Shown piece by piece: positions 8,036 through 15,652 of a stretch of 45,919 bases of DNA; position 1 is the first letter of the stretch; each line of letters opens with the position of its first letter. The translations under genes and the position numbers were made by a program. The notes under the pieces are model-generated. The model saw only the letters and a program-made list of their open reading frames with translations. It had not been told where the DNA came from and ran no database searches. This DNA is from Thiorhodospira sibirica ATCC 700588 (GTDB lineage Bacteria > Pseudomonadota > Gammaproteobacteria > Ectothiorhodospirales > Ectothiorhodospiraceae): positions 2,737,809-2,783,727 of the forward strand of contig NZ_MU255056.1 of the NCBI RefSeq assembly GCF_000227725.2, read 5' to 3'.

Positions 8036-9532
8036 ATGCCGACACATCGTGTGATTGTGATTGGGGCGGGCATGGGAGGCTTAGTGAGCGCCCTTGAGCT
8101 GGCCTCGCAAGGCTTTGAGGTCACGCTGCTTGAGCGCGCGGCCACCCCCGGCGGGAAAATGCGTGAGGTTCGTCTCGCCGACCATGCCATCGATGCCGGC
8201 CCAACGGTATTTACCATGCGCTGGGTATTTGAAGAGATTTTTGCCGAGGCCGGGGCGCAGCTTGCAGATTATATTGATCTGCAGCCGGTTGAAACCCTCG
8301 CCCGTCATGCCTGGGCGGATGGCCAACAGCTGGACCTGTTTGCCGATCTGGCCCGCTCGCATGATGCCATTGCGAATTTTGCCGGGGCTAAAGAGGCGCA
8401 AGGCTTTCTGGCCTTCAGCGAACGGGCGCGCTCCATCTATCAAACCCTGGAACACTCATTCATTCGCACCCTCAAACCCAGCCCCTTGACACTGATGAAG
8501 GATGCCGGGCTGAGTGGGTTAAGTGATCTGTGGCGCATCAATCCCTTTAGCATCCTCTGGCAAAGCCTCGGGGAGTTTTTCCAAAACCCGCGCCTGCGCC
8601 AACTGTTTGGGCGTTATGCCACCTACTGCGGCTCTTCGCCCTTTGCAGCCCCGGCCACTCTGATGCTGGTCGCGCATGTGGAGCAAAACGGCGTCTGGCT
8701 GCCGCAAGGCGGAATGCACCGCATGGCTCAGGCGCTCGCAACCCTTGCGCAACAGCAGGGCGTCAGCCTGCGTTACAATTGCCACGTCGCCGAGATTTTG
8801 CTAAAAAACGGACGTGCGCAGGGTGTGCGCCTGGCCGATGGTGAGTCCGTATATGCCGATGCGGTGGTGGTCAATGCGGACCCTGCCGCCCTGGCGGCTG
8901 GTCTTTTTGGCGCCTCCGTACAGTCTGCCGTGTCCCCCATCCCGGTGCGAATGCGTTCGCTCTCGGCCCTGACCTGGAGTCTGCTGGCGCGCTGTGAAGG
9001 AATGCCCTTGCTGCGGCACAATGTGTTTTTTTCCGATCAGTATCAGGACGAATTTGACGCCATTTTCAACCAGCACAAGCTCCCGCAAACCCCCACTGTG
9101 TATATTTGCGCACAGGATCGCGATGATCATGAACACCTCAATCCAGCCAGCCCTGAGCGCCTGCTATGTCTGGTCAATGCGCCCGCTATCGGTGATCAAC
9201 GCCCCTTCGCCCCCAATGAGATTGCATCATGCCAAGAAACGACCTTTGCCCTGCTTCAGCGCTGTGGCCTGACCCTTCATCCCGAGACGAGCGTACTGAG
9301 TACCCCCAGCGACTTCAACCAGCTTTTTCCGGCGACCGGGGGCGCCCTGTATGGTCAGGCCTCCCACGGCTGGCGGGCCTCCTTCACGCGCCCTGCTGCC
9401 AAAACGCGCATCCCGAGGCTGTATCTGGCGGGGGGGAGCACACACCCAGGGCCGGGCATTCCGATGGCCGCGATGTCGGGACGCCTGGCGGCACAGATTT
9501 TGATCAAAGACCTGCTTTCGACCAAGCGATAA
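8036..9532 (+). CDS. crtD: Carotenoid 3,4-desaturase CrtD
   Basis: This FAD-dependent desaturase of the CrtI/CrtD family (498 residues) acts on 1-hydroxy carotenoids in the spheroidene/spirilloxanthin branch. The dinucleotide-binding motif GAGMGG is at residues 10-15, and TLLERAATPGGKMREV follows. GPTVFTMRWVFEEIF is typical of CrtD rather than of CrtI. The C-terminal LYLAGGSTHPGPGIPMAAMSG is the conserved second FAD-contact region. The start is ATG 8036, with AGGATC upstream. It is transcribed divergently from crtE, and crtC follows with an overlap. Confidence 0.93.
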   Translation: MPTHRVIVIGAGMGGLVSALELASQGFEVTLLERAATPGGKMREVRLADHAIDAGPTVFTMRWVFEEIFAEAGAQLADYIDLQPVETLARHAWADGQQLDLFADLARSHDAIANFAGAKEAQGFLAFSERARSIYQTLEHSFIRTLKPSPLTLMKDAGLSGLSDLWRINPFSILWQSLGEFFQNPRLRQLFGRYATYCGSSPFAAPATLMLVAHVEQNGVWLPQGGMHRMAQALATLAQQQGVSLRYNCHVAEILLKNGRAQGVRLADGESVYADAVVVNADPAALAAGLFGASVQSAVSPIPVRMRSLSALTWSLLARCEGMPLLRHNVFFSDQYQDEFDAIFNQHKLPQTPTVYICAQDRDDHEHLNPASPERLLCLVNAPAIGDQRPFAPNEIASCQETTFALLQRCGLTLHPETSVLSTPSDFNQLFPATGGALYGQASHGWRASFTRPAAKTRIPRLYLAGGSTHPGPGIPMAAMSGRLAAQILIKDLLSTKR

Positions 9533-10437
9533 CGCCGGGGGGCTATCTCTGGTGGTATGTGGATGCCTTCAGCGAAGACCATCGCTTTGGCATCATCCTG
9601 ATTGCCATGCTGGGAAGCGTGTTTTCCCCGTATTACGCCCGTTCTCGGGCACGCGGTGAGCTTGACCCGCTGAATCATTGCGCGCTCAATGTTGCCCTTT
9701 ATGGCCCGAATGGCAAACGCTGGGCCTTGACCGACCGAGGCCGTTCATCGGTTGAGCGCGGCCGTGATTTTCTACGCATTGGCCCCAGCCAGTTATGCTG
9801 GCAGGATGGCGCCTTGCTCATTGACATCAACGAAGTCACCGTGCCCGTTCCCTCAAAAATCCGGGGACAGGTGCGGGTTTATCCGCAAGCCTTCAATCCG
9901 CAAAGCTTTAGCCTGGATGCGGCGCAGCGTCATCACTGGCGCCCGGTGGCCCCCTGTGCGCGGGTGGAGGTGGCGCTGAACAGCCCAGAATTGCACTGGA
10001 GTGGGCCGGGTTATCTGGACAGTAACTGGGGCGATGAGTCGATTGAGCAGGGCTTCACCCGCTGGGACTGGTCACGCGCCGAGCTTAAAGACGGCACGGC
10101 GATTTTGTACGACATCACCCGACGCAATGGCGAAGCCTTTGCCCTGGCCTTGAAATACCACCCTGACAGCGGGCTGACCCAACTACCGCCGCCGCCTGCC
10201 CACCCCTTGCCCAGCGGCCCGATCTGGCGGGCGGGGCGCAACATGCAAGCCGATGAGGGCCATCAGCCCAGGATTGCCAAAACCTTTGAAGATACGCCGT
10301 TTTATGCCCGCTCCATGGTACATTCACAGCTCTTTGGCGAGCCCGTCACCGCGATGCATGAAAGCCTGGATCTGGATCGCTACAGCAAAAAATGGGTACG
10401 CTCCCTGATGCCCTTTCGGATGCCGCGTGTGGAGTGA
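9517..10437 (+). CDS. crtC: Carotenoid 1,2-hydratase CrtC (start unresolved)
   Basis: This membrane-associated hydratase adds water across the terminal 1,2 double bond of neurosporene, lycopene or their derivatives. Family hallmarks are PGGYLWWYVDAFS, GSVFSPYYARSR, DPLNHCALNVALYGP and SGPGYLDSNWGDE. Homology begins near 9517, 16 bases inside the end of crtD. In this frame there is no ATG, GTG or TTG between 9229, which is deep inside crtD, and GTG 9559, which lies inside the conserved block. The true start is therefore not visible; I give the first conserved codon. The end overlaps rnfC. Confidence 0.88.
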   Translation, partial: FDQAITPGGYLWWYVDAFSEDHRFGIILIAMLGSVFSPYYARSRARGELDPLNHCALNVALYGPNGKRWALTDRGRSSVERGRDFLRIGPSQLCWQDGALLIDINEVTVPVPSKIRGQVRVYPQAFNPQSFSLDAAQRHHWRPVAPCARVEVALNSPELHWSGPGYLDSNWGDESIEQGFTRWDWSRAELKDGTAILYDITRRNGEAFALALKYHPDSGLTQLPPPPAHPLPSGPIWRAGRNMQADEGHQPRIAKTFEDTPFYARSMVHSQLFGEPVTAMHESLDLDRYSKKWVRSLMPFRMPRVE

Positions 10438-11983
10438 GGCACTGCGCCGCGTGTGGCGCCGTGCCGTGCCAACCGCGCACCCCAAAACATGGCATTTCCC
10501 CGGCGGCCTGATACTGCCAGATCGTAAAGCGCTCAGCACACACACACCGCTACAATCCACGCCACTGTCCACACACTTGTATCTGCCGCTGCGCCAGCAC
10601 ATCGGTGCAGCGGCCACGCCGGTGGTAACAATGGGTGACTACGTTTATCGGGAGCAGCTGCTGGCGCGCTGCGAAGATCCCCTTGGCGCCCATCTGCACG
10701 CCCCCACGTCCGGCTGGATTGAGGGGCAGGTCGAAATGGCCGTGCCGCACCCCTCGGGACTGCGTGCTCCCGGCCTGATCCTGCAAGCGGATGGCCTGCA
10801 TCAGCGCACCCCGTCCCCCTTACTCCCCATTGAAAACCCGTTCAACCAGCCCAACGCGCGGCTGCGTGAACGGATGCGCGAGGCGGGGATTGTCGGTCTG
10901 GGCGGGGCCGGCTTTCCCACAGACCGCAAAAATCACCCCCCAGAGGGGCTGGTCATTGACACCCTGATTGTCAACGGCGCCGAATGTGAGCCATACATCA
11001 GCTGCGACGATCTGCTGATGCGCACCCAGCCCGAAGCCATCTTGCAGGGCGCCCGTCTGATACGCCATCTGCTCGGCGCTGCGCGCATCCTCGTGGGCAT
11101 CGAAGACAACAAGCCCCAGGCGCTGGCAGCCATGCATCAGGCGCGCACGCAATGGCCGACAGAACACATCGACATTATCACCATCCCCACCCGCTACCCC
11201 GCCGGCGGTGAACGCCAGCTCATCTACACCCTCACCGGGCGCATGGTTCCCAGTGGACGTTTACCCGCCCATAGCGGCGTGGGTTGCCATAATGTCGGCA
11301 CCCTCGCCGCCATTGCCCAGGCCGTCTATGCAGGCCAGCCGCTGATCTCGCGCATCGTCACCGTCAGCGGGCACGGCGTCCGCCAGCCGGGTAATTTTCA
11401 GGTCGCTATCGGCACCCCGGTGAGCGCCCTGATAGCCGCCGCTGGCGGTTATCGGGAACGCGCACCGCGCCTGATTCAGGGCGGGCCGATGATGGGCTTT
11501 GCCTTGGCGCATGATCAGCTGCCGATCATCAAAACCAGCAACTGCATCCTCGTGCCTGGCAAAGAGGAACTGGGCCACCCTCGGCCTGCACAGGCCTGTA
11601 TCCGCTGCGGGGCCTGTCAGCCGGTTTGCCCAGCACAGCTGCTGCCGCAACAGCTTTACTGGTTCGCCAAAGCTCAGGATTTTGCGGCACTGGAGGATTA
11701 CCACCTGTTTGACTGCATTGAATGCGGCTGCTGTGCCTACGTCTGCCCCAGCCATATCCCTTTGGTGCAGTATTATCGCTTCGCCAAACACAGCATTCGC
11801 ACGCAGCAGCAAGAGCGCCGCAGCGCCGCCGAGGCCCGGCAACGCTACGAACACCGTCAGCAACGCCTGCAGCGCGAGGCCCAGCTCAAGGCCCAGCGCC
11901 GCGCCAAGCGCAAGACCCCAACTCCTAAGCCATCGCCTCCTGCGTCAAAAGCGTCCGATAATGCGCATAGCGACGCGCATTGA
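10427..11983 (+). CDS. rnfC: Rnf electron transport complex subunit C
   Basis: RnfC (518 residues) is the peripheral NADH-binding, ferredoxin-like subunit of the ion-translocating Rnf complex. FPGGLILPDRKALST opens the conserved part. GLGGAGFPT at about 158-165 is the nucleotide-binding glycine region. Two 4Fe-4S motifs follow, CIRCGACQPVC (391-401) and CIECGCCAYVC (430-440). The tail after about 450 is rich in Arg, Lys, Gln and Ala. The GTG at 10427 overlaps the end of crtC, so coupling is likely; a second GTG at 10454 is possible. rnfG and rnfE are 18 kb away, and rnfA, rnfB and rnfD are not in the window. The last 59 bases overlap rsgA on the opposite strand. Confidence 0.92.
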   Translation: MWSEALRRVWRRAVPTAHPKTWHFPGGLILPDRKALSTHTPLQSTPLSTHLYLPLRQHIGAAATPVVTMGDYVYREQLLARCEDPLGAHLHAPTSGWIEGQVEMAVPHPSGLRAPGLILQADGLHQRTPSPLLPIENPFNQPNARLRERMREAGIVGLGGAGFPTDRKNHPPEGLVIDTLIVNGAECEPYISCDDLLMRTQPEAILQGARLIRHLLGAARILVGIEDNKPQALAAMHQARTQWPTEHIDIITIPTRYPAGGERQLIYTLTGRMVPSGRLPAHSGVGCHNVGTLAAIAQAVYAGQPLISRIVTVSGHGVRQPGNFQVAIGTPVSALIAAAGGYRERAPRLIQGGPMMGFALAHDQLPIIKTSNCILVPGKEELGHPRPAQACIRCGACQPVCPAQLLPQQLYWFAKAQDFAALEDYHLFDCIECGCCAYVCPSHIPLVQYYRFAKHSIRTQQQERRSAAEARQRYEHRQQRLQREAQLKAQRRAKRKTPTPKPSPPASKASDNAHSDAH

Positions 11984-12854
11984 TCTGCCCACGGGCAACC
12001 GCCGCCTGCACCGCACAGCCCGGCTCATGAAGATGCAAACAATTATGAAAGCGACACTCCCCGGCCAGGGCGCGAATTTCCACAAAGCCCTGTTGCAAGG
12101 CCGCCTTATCCAGCCCTTGCGGAATAAAATCACGCAGGCCCGGCGAATCAATCAAAGACCCGCCCTGCGGCAGATGATATAAGGCGGCACTGGTGGTGGT
12201 ATGTTGCCCTTCGCCGCTCAAGGCCGACAAGGCACCAATGCGGATCTCCAGCCCCGGAATCAAGGCCTGCACCAGCGACGACTTACCAACCCCCGACTGC
12301 CCCACACACACCGCCGTACCCTCGCCTATGCGGGCGGCCAGTGTGTCAATCCCCGTGCCCTTGAGCGTGCTGGTTTGCACGATGGCATAGCCCAAGGCCG
12401 CATATTCATCCAGCAACGCCAACGCCGCATCATCCGCACTACACAAATCACATTTATTAAGCACCAGCAGCGCCTGTGCCGGCAGATTTTCCGCCGCGAT
12501 CAGATAACGATCCAACAGCAAAGGATTGGGCGCAGGGCGTGGCGCCAGAACAATCACCAATTGACTCAGGTTCGCGGCAATGCCCTTGAGCTGCCCCCGT
12601 GCATCGGCACGCTGTAACAGATTACGGCGCGGCGCAATCGCCGTCACCACATGGCCGCGCCGCGCCGCATCGTGCGTCCAGGCCACGCCATCCCCACAGA
12701 CTGCATCCTGCAAGCGCCGCCGCAAGGTACACCGATACAAGCCGCCCTGCGCATCCTCCACCAAAACCTGCGCGCCAAAACGCTGCACAATCCGCCCAGA
12801 CAACGCACCATCCGCCGACGAAGGCACCAAAAGATCTTTTTTCAAAGGAATCAC
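11925..12854 (-). CDS. rsgA: Ribosome small-subunit GTPase RsgA
   Basis: This circularly permuted GTPase (309 residues) acts in late 30S maturation. An OB-like N-terminal domain (about 18-80) precedes GTPase motifs in permuted order: NKCD at 133-136 (G4), GQSGVGKS at 185-192 (G1) and DSPG at 236-239 (G3). The C-terminal zinc-binding region has Cys267, Cys272, His274 and Cys280. The GTG start at 12854 has GGAG five bases upstream. The gene lies downstream of hsdM in the same direction, but a link to that island is not implied. Confidence 0.95.
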   Translation of the reverse strand: MIPLKKDLLVPSSADGALSGRIVQRFGAQVLVEDAQGGLYRCTLRRRLQDAVCGDGVAWTHDAARRGHVVTAIAPRRNLLQRADARGQLKGIAANLSQLVIVLAPRPAPNPLLLDRYLIAAENLPAQALLVLNKCDLCSADDAALALLDEYAALGYAIVQTSTLKGTGIDTLAARIGEGTAVCVGQSGVGKSSLVQALIPGLEIRIGALSALSGEGQHTTTSAALYHLPQGGSLIDSPGLRDFIPQGLDKAALQQGFVEIRALAGECRFHNCLHLHEPGCAVQAAVARGQINARRYAHYRTLLTQEAMA

Positions 12855-12912
12855 AAATGCTCCAAATTAAATGCTCCAGCGTCTCTGGTGCCATGCGCCC
12901 GGTAATCCGCGC

Positions 12913-14517
12913 TCACACCGGCGGCAGATTTAGCTGTTTCAGATACTGGTTATGCTGGTTTGCTGCCTCAGCCATGCGCTTTTCGATCTCCCCCAGCCGC
13001 GCATGTACCGCTTCCAGGTCGATGTCCTCCTCGGCCTTGGCGGTGCTGACATAGCGGGAGATGTTCAGGTTGTAGTCGTTCTTCTCGATCTCCTCCATGC
13101 TCACCCGGCGGGAATAGCGTTCTTCTTCCTGGCGGTGCTGGTAGGTCGCGACGATCTTGTCGATGTGCTCGGGCTTGAGGAAGTTCTGGCGCTTGCCTTT
13201 CTCGAAGTGCTCGGCGGCGTTGATGAACAGCACGTCGTCGGGCTTTTTGCATTTCTTCAGCACCAGGATGCAGACCGGGATGCCGGTGGAGAAGAACAGG
13301 TTGGGCGGCAGGCCGATGACGGTGTCGATGTGGCCGTCTTTGAGTAACTTGGTGCGGATGCGCGACTCGACCCCGCCCCGGAACAGCACGCCGTGGGGCA
13401 GGATGATGGCCATCGTGCCTTCGTCGCTGAGGAAGTGGAAGCCATGCAACAGAAAGGCGAAGTCGGCAGCGGATTTCGGGGCTAGACCGTGGCTCTTGAA
13501 GCGGAAGTCCTCGCCCAGCGCCTCGTTGGGCTCCCAGCGGTAGCTGAAGGGTGGATTGGCGACCACCGCATCGCATTTCAGCTTCTTGGCCGGGTTCATC
13601 TCGCTAAGCAGCGGCCAGTCATTGGTGAGGGTGTCGCCGTGGTAGATGCTGAACTCGCTGTCTTTCAACCCGTGCAGCAGCATGTTCATGCGCGCCAGGT
13701 TATAGGTGGTGATGTTTTTCTCCTGCCCGTAGATCATGCCGATGCCATGCGGCCCCATCTGCTGGCGGACGTTGAGCAGCAGGGAGCCGGAGCCGCAGGC
13801 GAAATCAAGCACAGATTTCAGGCGCTGCTTCTTGCCGGTGGAGGGGTCCTGGCTGTCGAGGGTGACGATGCGCGAGAGGATGGTGGAGAGCGTCTGCGGG
13901 GTGTAGAACTCCCCGGCCTTCTTGCCAGAGCCAGCGGCAAACTGGCCGATCAAATACTCATAGGCATCGCCCAAAATGTCGCTGTCGGTGGAAAACTCAG
14001 CGATACCCTCGGCGATCCTGGTGAGGATGGTGCAGAGCTTTTTATTGCGCTCGGCGGGAGTGCGCCCGAGTTTTTCGGAGTTCAGGTTAATCTCGGAAAA
14101 CAGACCCTGAAAGGTGCTGGAAAAGGATTCGTTCTCGATGTACTTAAAGCCGCGCTCCAGGGTTTGCAGCAACGCATTGTCCTGGGTGCGGGCGCGCTCG
14201 TACAGACTGCTCCAAAGATAGTCCGGGTGGATAACATAGTGAATCTTGCGCCGTATATGCGCCTCAAACTCGGGCACATCAGCGGCATTGTCGGCATACC
14301 AGAGCGCGAGCGGGGCGCGGCGGTCGTCGGCGGCGGGCGTGGGGTAGTCCCCCTTGAGTTCATTTTGCGCGGCGGCCTCGTAGTTGTCGGAGAGGTAGCG
14401 CAGAAACAGAAACGACAGCATGTAATCGCGGAAATCGTCGGCATTCATCGCGCCGCGCAGATCATCAGCGATGCTCCAGAGGGTTTTGCCGAGTTGGCTC
14501 AGTTGTTCTTGGGTCAT
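12913..14517 (-). CDS. hsdM: Type I restriction-modification methylase subunit HsdM
   Basis: HsdM (534 residues) is the N6-adenine methyltransferase subunit that acts with HsdS, and with HsdR for cleavage. The helical N-terminal domain (about 5-150) is followed by GEFYTP (202-207), SAM motif I DFACGSG (238-244) and catalytic motif IV NPPF (321-324). The ATG overlaps the stop of the RelE-like gene as ATGA, so it is translated from the same message. It is the last gene of the island, with toxin-antitoxin pairs separating it from hsdS. Confidence 0.96.
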   Translation of the reverse strand: MTQEQLSQLGKTLWSIADDLRGAMNADDFRDYMLSFLFLRYLSDNYEAAAQNELKGDYPTPAADDRRAPLALWYADNAADVPEFEAHIRRKIHYVIHPDYLWSSLYERARTQDNALLQTLERGFKYIENESFSSTFQGLFSEINLNSEKLGRTPAERNKKLCTILTRIAEGIAEFSTDSDILGDAYEYLIGQFAAGSGKKAGEFYTPQTLSTILSRIVTLDSQDPSTGKKQRLKSVLDFACGSGSLLLNVRQQMGPHGIGMIYGQEKNITTYNLARMNMLLHGLKDSEFSIYHGDTLTNDWPLLSEMNPAKKLKCDAVVANPPFSYRWEPNEALGEDFRFKSHGLAPKSAADFAFLLHGFHFLSDEGTMAIILPHGVLFRGGVESRIRTKLLKDGHIDTVIGLPPNLFFSTGIPVCILVLKKCKKPDDVLFINAAEHFEKGKRQNFLKPEHIDKIVATYQHRQEEERYSRRVSMEEIEKNDYNLNISRYVSTAKAEEDIDLEAVHARLGEIEKRMAEAANQHNQYLKQLNLPPV

Positions 14518-14759
14518 CGATAGCTTTCTCTTCGGTGAAGAACCCGGCCAATCAGGATAGTCTCGCCGTCGATATCGAATAAAACGCGATAATCGCCAAT
14601 CCTAAGCCGATAGGCCGGCTCGAAATTCGTCAATCGTTTCAGATTAGGTACATCTGGAAAATCGACTAACGTCTTGATCGCCTCATGCAGGCGTTGTTTT
14701 TGGTGCTTGTCAATCCGTTGCAGATCCTTGATCGCGCTCTTGCGCAATTCAATCCGCAT
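14514..14759 (-). CDS. RelE/ParE-family toxin
   Basis: This is an 81-residue basic protein of the RelE/ParE superfamily. MRIELRKSAIKDLQRIDKH opens the alpha-helical hairpin and YRLRIGDYRVLFDID is the conserved beta-sheet core. The end, ILIGRVLHRRESYR, carries the conserved C-terminal His-Arg region. RelE members cleave mRNA on the ribosome; ParE members inhibit gyrase. This one looks more RelE-like, but I cannot decide firmly. The ATG at 14759 overlaps the antitoxin stop by 11 bases; a TTG at 14777 in frame is the alternative. Its stop overlaps hsdM as ATGA. Confidence 0.85.
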   Translation of the reverse strand: MRIELRKSAIKDLQRIDKHQKQRLHEAIKTLVDFPDVPNLKRLTNFEPAYRLRIGDYRVLFDIDGETILIGRVLHRRESYR

Positions 14760-14937
14760 GGGATAAGTAATCCTCAAACGGCACTGACGCCTCTCGGCGC
14801 GTCGCGTGAAGCGCCTTCAAGTCTTCAAGGTCTTCGACAGAGATGATCTCCAGGCCATCCTCCTTGAAGTGCTCAAGCCACCACAGAACCTGTTTGGCTA
14901 ACTGATCGTCTTTGATGTTGATTGTGATCTGATGCAT
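14749..14937 (-). CDS. RelB-like antitoxin of the RelE pair
   Basis: The gene encodes 62 residues, acidic, directly upstream of and overlapping the RelE-like toxin. The sequence begins MHQITINIKDDQLAKQVLWW, a short strand and helix seen in small antitoxins that dimerise through the N-terminus. The C-terminal part, with SVPFEDYLSHAD, would wrap the toxin. GAGGAA of the preceding scar ORF serves as ribosome-binding site. The role is inferred from size and position. Confidence 0.75.
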   Translation of the reverse strand: MHQITINIKDDQLAKQVLWWLEHFKEDGLEIISVEDLEDLKALHATRREASVPFEDYLSHAD

Positions 14938-14943
14938 TATGAA

Positions 14944-15048
14944 TTATTCCTCTTCGGTGACGGATACAACCGGAAAAAGCGTCTGCATCCGCCCTTTTTT
15001 GTGGGTTTTTAGGGTTTTGCCGAGTTGGTTCAGTTGTTCTTGGGTCAT
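14944..15048 (-). pseudogene. Chimeric scar: hsdM 5' end fused to hsdS 3' end
   Basis: A 34-codon in-frame ORF starts MTQEQLNQLGKTL, almost identical to the hsdM N-terminus at 14517 (MTQEQLSQLGKTL). It then switches to KTHKKGRMQTLFP and ends VSVTEEE, matching the end of hsdS (LKLHKKGLMQQLFP and SATEEE near 15660-15730). It is thus the two outer ends of an hsdM-hsdS pair with everything between deleted. Its ATG overlaps the PIN toxin stop as ATGA, just as hsdM overlaps relE. It may still be translated as part of the coupled message. Function is unlikely. Confidence 0.8.
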
Positions 15049-15437
15049 TGTTCAAGACTCGGCTTCAGGGTCACTCTCTCGGTATTGAGTCCAAGGCGCT
15101 CAAAATCGCTCGTATTATGAGTCACCACTGTTAAATCATGAACGAGCGCCGTCGCGGCGATGATGGCGTCCGGGGTTTTGGTTTTAAACTGCTGCCGCAA
15201 GCGAATCGTCTGCTCAATGATTGCCTCGGAGAGCGCGAACACTTGAGCATGGCTGAGAAAGGCTTGCGCCTGGTTGTAGAGCCGAGGATCGCTGGCAAAT
15301 CCGCTCCATCCCAAGAACTCGATCTTGGTGATGGCGGAGATGTTGAAACTCTCGGCCAGACGCTGATGCAGGGTTTCATCGGCGGTCAGACCGTTGAAGT
15401 AATAGATGACGATATTAGTATCGAAAAGATGAGTCAT
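15045..15437 (-). CDS. PIN-domain (VapC-like) ribonuclease toxin
   Basis: This is a 130-residue PIN-domain protein. The first acidic residue is in MTHLFDTNIVIYY (Asp6), a Glu lies in ITKIEFLGW, and the C-terminal acidic pair is in TPDAIIAATAL and VTHNTSDFERL. This is the VapC pattern of an Mg-dependent endoribonuclease toxin. The start ATG overlaps the preceding antitoxin stop as ATGA, and the stop overlaps the hsdM/hsdS scar the same way. Confidence 0.88.
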   Translation of the reverse strand: MTHLFDTNIVIYYFNGLTADETLHQRLAESFNISAITKIEFLGWSGFASDPRLYNQAQAFLSHAQVFALSEAIIEQTIRLRQQFKTKTPDAIIAATALVHDLTVVTHNTSDFERLGLNTERVTLKPSLEQ

Positions 15438-15652
15438 TCACGCCAACCTTCGCGCGCTTCGGCCAGGTACTGATCTACGGCTTGCCGTGACTGGTGTGCT
15501 AGACCATAAAAGCGTTTAGGGTCAAAGCGTTCCCGTGCTCGCTCAGTGGTGCCATCATCCTGCACAAGTTGTTCAAGAACAATCTGCATCAAGCGGATTT
15601 TTTCCGCATGAGACAGCGAATTCACCGAAGGAATCAGTTGTTCGATGGTCAT
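15434..15652 (-). CDS. Antitoxin of the PIN-domain toxin
   Basis: This is a 72-residue protein directly upstream of the PIN toxin and coupled to it by an ATGA overlap; its own ATG overlaps the hsdS stop in the same way. The N-terminal half is helical (LSHAEKIRLMQIVLEQL). The C-terminal half, with FDPKRFYGLAHQSRQAVDQY, resembles toxin-wrapping tails. I do not assign it to a named antitoxin family. Confidence 0.75.
   Translation of the reverse strand: MTIEQLIPSVNSLSHAEKIRLMQIVLEQLVQDDGTTERARERFDPKRFYGLAHQSRQAVDQYLAEAREGWRE

Noticed and set aside
9229-9532. crtC starting at ATG 9229, inside crtD
   Set aside because: This would add ~96 residues unlike any CrtC and overlap 303 bases of conserved crtD coding sequence.
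13489-14523. 344-codon open frame opposite hsdM
   Set aside because: hsdM has all methylase motifs; the opposite frame has no recognisable domain.
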